Shown here: one piece after another, positions 43,322 to 54,099 of the stretch
How positions within the stretch are numbered: position 1 is the stretch's first letter
Layout of the letters: every line of letters starts with the position of its first letter
Assembly (NCBI GenBank): GCA_026168455.1
Contig: CM047430.1
Span: 6,427,277 to 6,491,276, forward strand
Length of the DNA: 64,000 nucleotides
Reading direction: 5' to 3'
Source of the DNA: Theocolax elegans
Taxonomy: Eukaryota; Arthropoda; Insecta; Hymenoptera; Cerocephalidae
Translations under genes and position numbers: made by a program
The notes under the pieces: model-generated
The model's database searches: none
What the model saw: the letters and a program-made list of their open reading frames with translations, nothing else
Told to the model about the DNA's origin: nothing

Positions 43322-43605
43322 TTTGACTGTGATTTATTAAGCTAAATTTCTACAAATTTTTATTTCTGCTATAACTTTGCTCCATTGCCACGGATTTGAG
43401 CTTATTTTTTTTAAACTGTATCTATTTTATCTCAGCTTTTAAATGAATTTATATTTGAGGGCTGATAGTTTATTGTTTAAAAGTTATAAGCACTTGAAGT
43501 AAAGGTTCTTTTTTTTTTAAAATAGCATTAACAGTGTATAACTTCCGTAATATCGAGCGTTAGGGTCTATAACTCTGGCTTTCTTCATATTTTCATATAA
43601 CAAAA
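43322..43605. mobile_element. AT-rich insertion inside LINE 2 reverse transcriptase
   Basis: The coding match stops on one side at the segment reading VKIKSNRVISPSDTRPIAKL and resumes on the other only after about 280 bp with no LINE coding potential (T-rich, with a run of T at about 43509-43518). Its class is unknown: no terminal repeats were found, so the exact ends are approximate. Confidence 0.5.
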
Positions 43606-45199
43606 CTTATCCTAGAGTTAGGACAAGATCCGTGATCCGGACCTGGGATACTCTCCTTGTTAGTCAAAGGAAAAAGGAGAGACCTAGTCCAAGGCTTTGG
43701 AAAAACTCCCGTTGAGAGAGATAAGTTAAACAATTCAGCAAGATGGGGTGCTATTTGAGCAGCCAACAGTTTTAACATTGGAATAGAAATTCCATCATAG
43801 CCAGTAGCCTTGGAGGTGGTCCTTGAAATAGTAGACAGGACTTTATGCGAGGTGATAGGGGCAAAGTGAAAGGAAGTTAATGGATACGATGAGGGTAAAA
43901 TGTCTGTTGATGAAATGAGAGACTGAAGTTGGGTAAATGTAAAAGGACAGGGTCAATATAAAATAGAAGCATAGTGGGCGTTGAGCTGATCAGGTGAAAA
44001 AATATTGAGAGGTGATTGAGATGATTTAGACGCGAGACCCATGTTTCTGAGCTCTTTCCACAAACTAGACGAGTTAGAGGCCGATTTGATTCTGTTATTA
44101 TAGTATAAAAATGTATTAGAGTCTATGACATTTCTAACAAGATTACGTAGATCTTTGTACTTCTGATAGTCCGAGCTCAGGCCAGTGGCCAAGCATCTTC
44201 TATACCCCATGTTACGAGCTTTCATACTTTATTTAATGTGAGGTGTAATCCACGACTTTTTGATATTTTTGATGGTGATGAGTTTAGCGGGAGCGAGTGA
44301 GTCAAAAGTATGCATGATAGCTGAAACAAGGTTTGTTGATGGTAGTGGAGGATGAAGAACAAGACATCAGCATATGTTGAGAAGAGGAAGGTGAAGGGCC
44401 AGACGACGTTGTTGAAGGGTGAGAAATTGATGGCGAAGACGACACAGTGGTGGTGTATGAGTGAGCTGAAAGATGATTAAAAGTATCGGAAAAAAGAGCA
44501 GCAGCCTCCGGCAGATCAATTATAGCAAGTTTCCGCGACCAAATCTTCTTTACAGCCGGCAATGGTTTAATAAAATCAAAAGCAAGTACAATATAGTCGT
44601 GTCCAGCTGCAAAGGGAACTGATGATGGGTGGATGAATGCGTATGATGCGTAGGATCAGATTTGATAAGGAAAAGGTTTAATGAATCTAAATATGAATCC
44701 AACATGGCGGACGCCCCATCTTTATTGTACATATTAATATTAAAACGCCGATGATGACTACCTGGTCACATGTGTGAAAATAATTGTTCAACGTACCAAA
44801 AAATTGTGATGGGTAGGCCGCTGTGGGTCTCCTATAGACAACACTAAATAGCAGCGTACTGGTTTCATTACGAACTTGAAAAATTAAAAATTCCGGGGTG
44901 TTGGAAAAGACAGGGTCGGAGTGAGCCACAAGCCTAACATCAAGATTATTCCTGAAATAGGCGGCTACACCCCCCATCCTTACCAATCCGGTCCAATCTA
45001 TGTAAGATGTAGCCAGGAAGGCCCAGCATGTTGGAGGAGTCATGATCTGTGAGAAAAGTTTCTGAGAAAGCAATGATATCGTGATTCGATAGAAGGACTA
45101 GTGATTCAATAGATAAAAAGTGTGTTTTTAGGCGGTTAATATTTACATGAAAGATGGAGAATGAAGTGTTAGTAGATGATGACGTCTGACCAGACAACC

Positions 45200-45203
45200 T
45201 CAT
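45200..45203 (-). promoter_or_regulatory. ATGA stop-start overlap between LINE 2 ORF1 and ORF2
   Basis: The plus strand reads TCAT at 45200-45203. On the minus strand ATG opens ORF2 and the same TGA ends ORF1. In other non-LTR elements such overlaps serve translation re-initiation by the terminating ribosome. The coincidence with two independently recognised protein ends makes it unlikely to be chance. Confidence 0.75.
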
Positions 45204-46434
45204 TGCGAAGGAGAAGAATTATGAATTGAAAGGTTATTTAAGTCTGACTCAGAGTGCATCGGAAAAAGCTGCTCTCCCTTCGTTTTACGCATAAAAACCG
45301 TGTAATTTTTAACTAAATGCCTCGCGAAACCCAAGTCAACGGAACGACGCAGCACTTTACTTAACAGGGCGTGTAACTCCTTGGGCCAGAGCGCACGTAA
45401 AAAGATCAACAAGCCTCTACCCGCACCAAAGAGGGAATCCGCTGATAAACCCTTGAGAAGGCGAGCCTTCTCTAGAACAAGATCCCTAGTTGATGGGGAG
45501 GAAACCCGGAAAACAATTTCCTTATTGATGTTATCACCATTATTATTATTATTAAAATTAAAATTAGTACCGCTAGCAATCGAAGTCGAATTCGCCGATG
45601 CAGAATTTTGAATTCCCGGCTTGTTCCGAACAAGCCATGGACGTATAGCAACCGTTTGTGAGCAGACACGTGGGAGATTGATGTCTGATAGTACCTTTTC
45701 GACGGCCTCCTCTTCCGATAAGGCTACATCTGCAGGGATGCCCAACAATAATATTTCGCAGGTATCCGAAGAGGCTGCCATCGTCAACACTGCCGATGAT
45801 GACCGGCTGTTATGTGCGTCACCAATCATGCCACGGATTTCTTCGTTCGCTGCCTCCAGCGCTCCTAGGCGGTCCGAAACGCCGGAAAATCTTTCATCCG
45901 TCGCAGCTTCAATATGTAGAACCCGGGCGTTCAGATCCCGGATCTCGCTGGCCAGCCCCTGCACCGATGTTTCGATACGCGAGACCGTGCGCTCGAATTT
46001 GGCCTCTAACCGGCTCGCGAATTCGGAAAATAGAGCGGCCATGTCAACGGTACCAGACTTTTGCGCGGGTAGGTCGGAGCAGCTCTCAATGGGCTCTCAG
46101 TGGGAGGTTGCTTAGCAACCTACGCACATGGCGGCAAAGTGGGCGAGGCGACGCGCTTGGCCGTCCCAGTGGTGGGGGTCGCAGCAGATTGTTTGACGCT
46201 TGGCGCGAGCTCACCATCCGTTAGTGCCGTCCCGGGAAGTGCTGCCCCCTCACGCGGCACGGGCAAGGCAGAGTTTTCCGCTAGTTGGCAACAGCGCGGT
46301 TCGTTGGTGTCAGGCAAAATCGCGAAGCAGTTAGCATGTATGTAGCTGGCGCATCTAGAGCATACCTCTGCATGGTCCTTCTTTACGATCCTATGGCTAC
46401 AAACGAAGCAGGTGGTGCGCATGGCCGGCAGCAT
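45200..46434 (-). pseudogene. LINE 2 ORF1: PHD-like zinc finger, coiled coil, RNA-binding region
   Basis: The N-terminal block (46434-46120) has a PHD-like Cys/His pattern: CFVCSHRIVKKDHAEVCSRC then YIHANC and CC. A frameshift at about 46090-46120 follows. The second block, 280 residues, has a heptad-type coiled coil (EAKFERTVSRIETSVQGLAS, RDLNARVLHIEAATDERFSG) and then a conserved region resembling LINE ORF1 RNA-binding domains (ILLLGIPADVALSEEEAVEK, VFRVSSPSTRDLVLEKARLL). A poly-Asn stretch lies between. The ORF1 stop TGA (45202-45200) is embedded in the ORF2 start. Confidence 0.78.
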
Positions 46435-46789
46435 CTCTCCAAGGAGATAAGATTAAAAGCCTTGAGGAAACCGCGACGAGATTGACCTATAAATACAGGT
46501 GATAACCAGTAGAGGCGCTGTTCCAATTGTGCGAATACGTCCATGTAGAGCCGCCAATTTGCGCGTAGACGAGACCTAACCTCAAATATCCAATTTTTTC
46601 AGAGGAAATAAAAGGATTCCAGGGCGATAAAAAGTACCTGTTATTATTTCAGATAACAGCCGCCACTCCAGGGAATCCCCTCCTCTTGGCTGAAACTCGA
46701 GGAAAAGGGTGTGAACAAAGATAATACGATACTAGAGGAGGCGAAGTTTTGAGCGTCCAGTATACCACCAGAGATAGAGAGAGAGAGAG
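46435..46789. other. Probable LINE 2 5' UTR / junction, no gene
   Basis: Non-coding and moderately GC-rich. The boundary between the LINE 2 5' region and the following LTR fragment was not located exactly. Confidence 0.35.
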
Positions 46790-47205
46790 AGAGAGAGACA
46801 GCGTGTGAGACACATCTCTATACCAGCGTATTCCCCCTCTTGCTCGGGTATCCGAATATATCGGGAGAGAGTTCGCGTACTACCAAGTCTAGTCGGAAGC
46901 GCCTGATCTCACCGAGAGCTTGGCTCGTATGTGAGCAGCAAGGAAGGGAGAAAGTAGCTTGCGCCGCGAATCGCGGGCAGCGAGAATCCCCGTCGAACAG
47001 CGCAACGAGGAAAGACTTTCGCGAGAGCCCGATCATCATCGGATGTCTCCGATTGCACCCGCGAGTAAGAGTGAGAGAGAGAGCGAGAGAGAGAGAGAAT
47101 CCCTAGTCGCGGGGAATCAGTGTTAGGTGCTAGGCGGGCAATTCTGTGTGTGTGTGAGAGAGAGAGAGAGAGATAGCGCGATCGATTTCTCTCCTCCCTG
47201 ACCCA
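46790..47205 (+). repeat. LTR fragment (U3) of the gag element, plus-strand copy
   Basis: Matches 33485-33880 in reverse complement: GTGTGAGACACATCTCTATA, TGCTCGGGTATCCGAATATA, the CCGATTGCACCCGCGAGTAA block and the AGATAGCGCGATCGAT end. The part carrying TATA, ribozyme block and U5 is missing after about 47200. GA microsatellites are at 46779-46798 and 47076-47098. Confidence 0.68.
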
Positions 47206-47985
47206 CATATATTATTAATAGTAATATTAATTTAAAATATTGTATTTATTATATATTTTTTCTAATATATGTAACATTTTCTTTTGCTGTATATTAAATA
47301 TATTATTGCAACTTTTGTTAATTATTTAGACTTGTCCGTAAGTTAAATAATTTAATTTTTTTGCATATATTTTAATGATCAGCATTTAACCTAATATTTT
47401 GTATTCGTTATGTGCTGCGAATCTTAATATATGTAAAAATTTTATTTTCTTTTGTGTGTTATAAAATATAACACCACATATTTTTGTCAATTACTTAGTT
47501 TAGTTCGTTAGTTAAATAATTGACTACAAGTAATTTTGATGTGTTTGAGTTACGTAAAAATTTAGTGTATAAATTTACTTGTTTAGACTTATTAGCAAGT
47601 TAAATAATTAAATTTTCTATTCCTTTTTGTTCAACATACATAACAAGAGGAAATATGAATTATTTCAATTTGGTAGCAACATAAAATATTTATTTAGTAC
47701 TTTTTAGGATAAAAAAAATATATTTTACTAGAAAAATTATCGTTTGGGACGACAACTGGTGAAATAATTATTTGGTGCAAACCAAAAGGGATTTACAACA
47801 TATTGTAAACCGCCTGTAACGGGCCTAATATAAACTCGAAATACAAAAATACATTTATTTTTTGCCTAACCCAAAATAAATGTATTAGGTGGAAGAATCT
47901 GGGGTAGCTAAAGAATTAAACAAATAATTCTTTTTCATCCCAGTATATCCTCCAAATTAAATAAATTTGATAAATTAGGATAATG
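47206..47985. other. AT-rich region without a gene
   Basis: 80% AT, with repeated phrases around ATATATGTAA and TTAGTTAAATAATT (for example 47260-47350 and 47440-47530, about 180 bp apart), so perhaps two diverged tandem copies of a ~180-bp unit. No coding potential. Confidence 0.45.
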
Positions 47986-48754
47986 AAAACGCCTCGAGAA
48001 AAGCGTGCGGTGGTCACATGCGATCAGGGTACACAGACGAATTCGTCCGATGGGTATCAATCCGATCGCGAACCTACTCGGAGGAGATCCGAATCTCGAA
48101 GGGCGGCAGGAGGCTGACAAGAGAATAGGAATTCTTCTACCAGTAAAAGTAGGAGTTCTCGGACGGATAATGGAAACCGTCGGGAAAGAGACTCCTACGA
48201 GGCCAGGCCAAGGTATCGTCAAGACGATAACCGAACGCACGATCGGACAGGGTGCGCACGAGAGCTGCGTATCTGGAACATGTCCTTTGATGGTGAGACC
48301 AAAAAGGACGCGGAATAGTTTCTGAACCATTTGCACAACCTCAGAAATGACAACGAGTTTTCAGTTTATAGGATATTTACTGCTGTGCCCATTGTCTTCT
48401 CAAAATCAGCTCTGTTCTGGTATAAAAAAGTTTACCCATCTCTTCGAGATTGGCGTGATTTTGAGATCGAGTTCCTGAATGAGTATGATTGTATCATAAA
48501 TGACGAAGATATACTCATGAAACTTCGATCAAGAATACAAAATGAGGGAGAAATGGCTACAACGTTTTTGAACAGTTTTAGAGCGATTGTGAACAGATTA
48601 TAATGCCCTCCCTCATTAGAACAACAGGTGAAGATGGCCTACTCGCAGATGAGGCCAGATTACCGTAGGTACATACAAATACGTCAAATCAGAAGAGTAC
48701 GAGCAGCACTTAACATGGGATACGAAATTATCTTGTTCCAACGTTAAGCGCAAA
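47986..48754 (+). pseudogene. LTR element gag, second copy
   Basis: Homologous to 31985-32860 on the minus strand. N-terminal Arg/Ser-rich region (SSDGYQSDREPTRRRS) with a TGA, then the continuing frame through NRTHDRTGCARELRIWNMSF, then a TAG at 48316-48318 in place of the GAG found in the other copy, then LHNLRNDNEFSVYR, SLRDWRDFEIEFLNEYD. The match stops abruptly at 48754 (GCGCAAAAA), where the adjacent gypsy 3 sequence begins. Confidence 0.75.
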
Positions 48755-48846
48755 AATTTTTTGGGTCCGTTTTACGGTGACATGTATTTAACATTTAGAC
48801 TGTCGGCATTTTTGCCTTATAAATTGATATTTTTGATGTGCAAAAT
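48755..48846 (-). other. 3' non-coding end of gypsy element 3
   Basis: Short AT-rich stretch downstream of the minus-strand pol stop. No LTR ends recognised, so the element is probably truncated here. Confidence 0.35.
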
Positions 48847-50898
48847 TTATACATAAAAACACCTCATATCTCTAGAGGAGTGATCAATTTCACTCTGTCT
48901 TCTAAGACGCGTTAATCGCAATATGTTCGCATGTACAATGCGAGTTTTATTATTCTTATAACTTATTTCTATATTAACGCCATTATCGAAAATTCTTAAT
49001 ATTTTATATGGTCCCATATATTCAGGGTTAAATGGATTTATTTTTGATTCTTGTAAAAGTAGAACCGTATCTCCGACTTTGAACAAACACGGATTAATTT
49101 TCTGGTAATAATATTCTTTTGATTTTTCTTTTGAATGAACGAGGTTCTCACGGGCTAATTGTTGTATTTCGCCAAGCTTTTCATGCAATTGTGTAATGTA
49201 ATCTAAGTAGGTGCCTTCGAGATGATTTTCGGCTGTAATATTGGCAAATGGTACGCGCGCAATTTTACCGAATATGAGTTCGAACGGGGTAAAATGTATT
49301 AACGTATTATACGCAAAGGTGGCACATGATAACCATTCATCCCACAATCGTTGATTATTTAAATAATATTTCAGGTATTGCTTGATTACGTGATGCATTT
49401 TTTCAATCGAGCCATTTGATTGAGGCCTGTATGCCGTGGTAGTAATGTTTTTAATTTTACAGATTTTCGAAACGTTACGTATTAAACTACTTGTAAAATT
49501 TTTTCCTTGATCAGTAAGAATTATTTTTGGAGAACCGAATATGAAAACGAGATTGTGTAATAAAGCTGTGGCAATGTCCATAGAAGTAGCATTTTGTAAT
49601 GCTACCGCGATGATGTATTTTGTTAGAAGACATTGCATTGTCAGTATGTAGGTGTTACCTTTAGGTGTCGTAGGTAAATGTCCAACGATGTCGAGACTGA
49701 CTTTGTCGAAACTCGATCATGGGGTGTCAGTGATCACTAGTGGTTGTTTTACTTTCTTGCGCACTAGCTTGTTTAATTGCCACATTCGGTACTTAGAAAC
49801 CACTTCTTGAACTTGTGTTTTCAATCCGGACCAAAAGAAATCTTGACGAATTCTTTTATAAGTTTTTGCTACGCCTTTGTGTCCGTTGATTGGTGAAGAG
49901 TGAGTATCGATGATTAATTGTTCTCGTAGGGCGGGATCTGGTATTTTTACTAAGTGTCGACAAATTATAATTTTGACTGGAGTTTCTTTAAACAAGTCTC
50001 GTAGAATGTTAAGTATAAGAATCCAAGGTATGTCGTCGATGGAGTCTGTTTTCGATATTCTGAATGAGCTTAGTTTATGCGTGACGATAAATTCTTTGAG
50101 TAACTTGAGCGTGACACGCACAATCTCTGATTCCGTTCGTGAGTGAAGATCTTCCTTGACTTGTAGCGCGAAGAGATATTTCATTCCTTGCGTAGCCACG
50201 TTTATCTCACCTAAACTGATATTGTTGAGTGGAGGCAGATTGCGGCAATCTAAAAGACTATCGGCTCCTTTGTCGAGCGGTTCATTTTGCAATGTGACGA
50301 AGTAAGCTATGTTATCTTTAGCCATGAGTAAACCGTCTCTTGATTCGACGATGTTTGGAGCTGGTCTTGGATTTCTTTTGTCGAGACGATATGGTATTGA
50401 CGGAGGATCAAAGATATCGCTATTATTGGAGCTATCTTCGATGTCTGATTGTATTTCATCGTCGTTCGTAAATTCGTTTGAATTGATATTACTGTTCGCG
50501 TTGACTAACCGTTCTTCGTATTCGTTGATTGTTTTGCTTAAGCTGTCATCAGTCGCCATGGGGGTGTTTTTGTTCATCCCTTCTTTATCGGTTCGTTTTG
50601 CAGATTGTAGTGTCCGAATTCGTGGAGTAAATATTTCATCAGTATCGGACGTTAGTGTAAATACATTCGTCATTTCTTGGGTTGGCGGGTTTCTAGATAA
50701 CGCGTCGGCTACGAGATTTGTTTTTCCCGGAATATAAACTATTTTATATTCGAATTCTCTGAGCTTAAAATAAAATCTTTTCAATCTTGAAGTTGATTCT
50801 TTAATGTTGTGTAACCAAATTAAAGGCTTATGATCAGTATAAAAAGTTAATGTACGACCGAAAAGACAATGTCTAAATTGAAAGGCCGCATCAAGCAT
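48847..50898 (-). pseudogene. Gypsy element 3 pol: RNase H end, zinc-binding and integrase
   Basis: RNase H tail (LFGRTLTFYTDHKPLIWLHN, VYIPGKTNLVADALSRN), a long acidic linker, the H2C2-like region (HSSPINGHKGVAKTYKRIRQ; the CxxC is degraded to CRHLVK / RMWQL), then after a frameshift at about 49650-49720 the integrase core: IILTDQGKNFTSSLIRNVSK with Asp, AYRPQSNGSIEKMHHVIKQY with the catalytic Glu, and a C-terminal domain (FKVGDTVLLLQESKINPF, YMGPYKILRIF). Overall 17.6/297/412-like gypsy. The first catalytic Asp of the integrase falls in the broken region. Confidence 0.83.
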
Positions 50899-51237
50899 CG
50901 CGAGTAATTCCTTTTCTATTACAGCATATCGAGTTTCGGCGTCTTTTAAGAGTCTTGAATAAAATGCTACAGGGAGATCGGAACCATTTCTTTTTGGCTA
51001 AGAATTGCGCTGATCGCATATTGCGATGCGTCGGTAGTGACACGAAATTCGAGTGAAAAATCGGGATGTTAGAGAATTGGAGCTTCGCACAACTTTTGAG
51101 ATAATTGTTTGAAGGCCTTTTGTTGTTCTTTTTTCCAATTAAAAATACTTTCATTTTTTAGCAAATCAGTAAGCGGTTTGGCGATTTTTGCATAATTAGG
51201 TATAAATTTTCTATAATATCCCTTTAGTCCAAGGAAC

Positions 51238-51578
51238 TGTTTAATATTTTTATTTCAGAATGTACACCCTTCATGGTTATGATAAAATCCACAATATCGA
51301 TTATAAAGGGTTAAATCCAGGTTGTAATAAATTAACAACCAATTTTGATTTTAAAAAAATTGTACGACGTTTCGTCTGCCAGGTTTTGCAGACCTCTTCA
51401 AGTACATAAATGTCAAACAGTTAGCAATGAACTTCCATTACTCGTAGATGAGTAGAGTCAAGAGGTCTGCAAAACCTGGCAGACGAAACGTCGTACAATT
51501 TTTTTAAAATCAAAATTGGTTGTTAATTTATTACAACCTGGATTTAACCCTTTATAATCGATATTGTTTAATATTTTT
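51238..51578. mobile_element. 313-bp palindromic insertion with 14-bp target duplication and hammerhead relics
   Basis: TGTTTAATATTTTT occurs at 51238-51251 and 51565-51578, flanking a 313-bp insert inside the gypsy 3 RT/RNase H. From 51293 the insert is an inverted repeat (AATATCGATTATAAAGGG... and complement) with ~100-bp arms. About 41 bp at its left end are unique. A 14-bp duplication fits target-primed reverse transcription better than a cut-and-paste transposon. The arms contain hammerhead-type words (GTCTGC...GCAGACGAAACGTCGTAC), pointing to a Penelope-derived origin. Confidence 0.72.
51362..51405 (-). ncRNA. Type I hammerhead-like motif in the palindrome, mutated core
   Basis: Minus strand: GTAC, TTGAAGA, G, GTCTGC...GCAGAC, GAAA, CGTC, GTAC. 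Stem I (GTAC/GTAC) and the 6-bp stem II are intact, and A at position 7 is allowed, but C3 is U, as in the 13183 copy. The mirror arm (about 51455-51495, +) has a more damaged core (TCAAGAGG). Cleavage is not expected from either, but the architecture matches Penelope-class hammerheads. Confidence 0.6.
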
Positions 51579-52567
51579 CTTCTCTTTCGGTAAAGGGAAG
51601 TTTTTAACAGAATTAATTTTTCTAGGATCAGGTTTTACGCCGTTTGCTGATATGCTATGACCGAGGTATATGACTTCGGTTCGGTAAAATTGGCATTTTT
51701 CCGCTTGTAACTTCATTCCTGCGTCGCGTAATCTTTGAACTACCACTTCCAGTTTTTTATCGTGCTCTTCCAAGGTTTTAGCAAAGATGATGCAATCGTC
51801 AGCAAATACAAAAATTGTGTTACCTTGTAGGTTTTTGAAAAGAGCATCCATCATAGATTGGAATGTGGCTGACGCGTTTTTGAGCCCGAAAGGCATTTGT
51901 TTGAATTGATAGTGACCATAAGGGGTAGAAAATGCGGTATATTTGCGATCTTGTTTACGCATATTTATTTGGTGAAACCCCGAAGCGAGATCGAGACAGG
52001 AAAAATATTTGTTTCCACCTAAACTATCGAGAATATCATTAATGTTTGGTAAAGGGTAAGCATTACTGATTGTTTTTTCATTTATACATCTGTAATCGAT
52101 GACTAAACGCCATTTCTTCTCTCCCTGTGGACCATCCTTTTTGGGAACGATCCACAAAAGGGCTAGAATACGCGCTATCTGAAGGTTCTATTATTCCTTT
52201 TTCGATCAGCTTCGAGATTTGTACATTAACCTCTTCTATTAAAATTTGTGGCAAACGGTATTGTTTAGCTACTACAGGTATATCGTCTATTAAATCAATA
52301 CGATGTTCAGTCTCCCGGTAGTAAGAAAACATCGTTATACTCTTCGCTTATTTTATTAATCCTTATATTAGTGTCAGAGTCGCATTTTTCGGTTTGTAAA
52401 ATCTGACGCAGTTTTTCAGATCGCGTGATGTTCAAAGTGGGAGTTACTACCGTGTTATTCGATGTGTAACTAAATGTATAAATACAGTTCCCCATCATGG
52501 GAAGTTCGTGATCCGCGAGTATTAGTTCTGTTTGTGCGTCATTGTTTGTCATAGTTGTCAAGGTCAC

Positions 52568-53121
52568 AGGTGGCTCATATATGAGCCAGTCCGTCTGGCA
52601 ACGGTCGGTGTTAAAAATTTAAAATTTTTTTAAATTACTATATATTCATTTTTATCAGAATTTTCTTGATATTACAATGTAATAAGACCCCAAAAATACT
52701 TCTTTAGTTATCAATAAACCCGTAAGCATCCCAACTACCCCTAGTGAGGGGGTGAAAATTTCGAAAATTCATTAGTAGGCTGGTTTGCATTTTTTCTACG
52801 ATGTTTTCTCGTAAACACACGGTAACATGTGTAAAGCATACCCTGAAGTTTGTCACACCCTATAGAGGTGCTAAAACTACCCCTAGCGAGGGGGTGATTT
52901 TTTTAGCAAACGTTCTCGAAGACTGAAATATTCGACAAATTTGTGTACAATGTGTAAGAAATTTATTAGCAATATCCATATTTTACATATCTAAAACACT
53001 TTCCTTCTGCTAGAGATCAGAGAGCCTACTTATTGAGAAAAATGCATCAGAATATCTATATCCATTATTTAAGCTATAATTTTATTACTATCCCGTATAT
53101 GAGCCATGCCGGTAGTCTAAA
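52568..53121. other. Non-coding region with possible piggyBac-like ends
   Basis: Between gypsy 3 and the next integrase. It has a perfect 16-bp palindrome GGCTCATATATGAGCC (52572-52587) and, near the other side, TATATGAGCCATGCCGGTAG followed by TCTAAAGG and TTAA (53118-53121). A TTAA also lies at 52610. Word pairs CTACCCCTAGTGAGGGGGTG / CTACCCCTAGCGAGGGGGTG lie at 52735 and 52875. The TTAA and ATATGAGCC contexts recall piggyBac-type ends, but both have the same orientation, so no single element is bounded. Confidence 0.35.
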
Positions 53122-53127
53122 GGTTAA

Positions 53128-53844
53128 TCATTATCGACTCACCTTCTAAGTGGTCAGAAGCAATAAATTTTAAAAAGAATACCAAAGTATATAAACTAGT
53201 AGAAGAATTTAAAACATTGTTTGCGCGTTTTGGGTTACCGGAACATGTAGTAACAGACGGGTGACCACAATTTCGCGCTGATGAATTTACACAATTTTTA
53301 CATATTAATGGAATAAAACATAGTTTTTCACCGCCGTATCACCCTGCCACAAACGGTACAGCCAAAAATTTTATGGCAACGTTCATGAATAAAGTCACAA
53401 AAATTGTAAAAGGGGGAGAGACACCCGAAACTGCGGTTAATATGTTTCTATTCGATTATAGAAACATTGAACATTGTACTACGGAAACGAGTCCTGCGCA
53501 AATGATGTACAATCGTAAATTGCGGACATAATTTGACTTACTAAGACTATCGGTATATGAGCTGTAGAGAAAAATCAACGAGCCCAGATCGTAGCAAAAT
53601 CAGGATTAAGGCAAAATGATTTAAAAGCTGGCGATTTTGTTCTAGCCGACAACCATGGAGTTCGAGGAGACAAACGAGTACCAGGCGAAATAGTAAGTAA
53701 GTCATCCCTGTCAACGTTTATAGTGCGGGATCTTAATAATAACGTTCATAAGCGTCATGTGGACCAAATTGTCAAACGTTGGGAGTTGAAAATTCCTGTA
53801 CGACGCTCCCCGCGATTGAACCATTCTTGAAAAAGGCGGAAACT
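53128..53844 (+). pseudogene. Gypsy element 4, integrase fragment
   Basis: The plus strand reads SKWSEAINFKKNTKVYKLVE, LFARFGLPEHVVTDG then a TGA, PQFRADEFTQFLHINGIKHS, then HPATNGTAKNF, where the catalytic-site helix has Ala-Lys in place of the usual Glu (NGxAE), then FLFDYRNIEHCTTETSPAQM and multiple stops. It is an integrase catalytic core, 5'-truncated and non-functional. It ends in a purine-rich tract (GAAAAAGGCGGAAAC, 53828-53842) immediately before the LTR, in the polypurine-tract position. Confidence 0.75.
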
Positions 53845-54093
53845 TGTAGCATATAAGAATGTGTGCGTGTTCACGTATGAGAGTTAGCGACTATAGAGCA
53901 CACGGCACGAGTGCGCAACTGAGTTCAGTCCGCTACGAGACGCCCCGTAGGCATAAGCACGCTAAGCTGGCGTCGTTAGCTAGAGCGGTTCATTTGTATT
54001 AATTGTAACACTCACCTGTGCAAATATACGTTATACTTAGTTAATAATATCATTAAGACTAATTAATTTTTCTCACACCCCCAATATATTACA
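53845..54093 (+). repeat. 3' LTR of gypsy element 4
   Basis: About 249 bp from TGTAGCATATAAGAATG to CCAATATATTACA, with TGTA/TACA ends, right after a polypurine tract. No 5' partner in the window. Confidence 0.6.
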
Positions 54094-54099
54094 ATTACA

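Larger units (their letters stand above)
41878..45203 (-). pseudogene. LINE 2 ORF2: endonuclease and reverse transcriptase
   Basis: The ATG (45203-45201) overlaps the ORF1 stop as ATGA. Endonuclease: IFHVNINRLKTHFLSIESLV, IIAFSETFLTDHD, LFSVVYRRPTAAYP. RT: KARNMGYRRCLATG, SKILEKLVHEQLTEYLNSNN, ILILFDFSKAFDSVPHDLML, RGVPQGSVLGPLLFSIFIND, HMIFADDTQIYHSF (catalytic ADD), RSNGLNLNVKKTKVM. C-terminus: HFDYACAVFHDLDATRNLKL with GWLSVELSR. Several frameshifts occur (for example near 45060, 44640, 43180 and 42530), and a ~280-bp AT-rich insertion at about 43322-43605 splits the RT after the pre-RT segment. Jockey/CR1-like; clade not settled. Confidence 0.85.
50899..52567 (-). pseudogene. Gypsy element 3 pol: reverse transcriptase and RNase H start
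   Basis: From 52567: pre-RT segment (EKLRQILQTEKCDSDTNI, EEYNDVFLLPGD), a frameshift, EHRIDLIDDIPVVAKQYRLP and LIEKGIIEPSDSAYSSPF, another frameshift, then a clean RT block (52157-51552): WRLVIDYRCINEKTISNAYP, CLDLASGFHQINM, FKQMPFGLKNASATFQSMMD and VFADDCIIFAKTLEEH, with the catalytic motif FADD instead of the usual YLDD/YIDD. It continues after the 313-bp insertion with GYYRKFIPNYAKIAKPLTDL and an RNase H TTDASQYAISAI. No gag, protease or 5' LTR is present. Confidence 0.85.

Noticed and set aside
45381..46485. Several long plus-strand frames
   Set aside because: They are antisense shadows of LINE 2 ORF1, whose minus-strand frame carries the recognisable domains.
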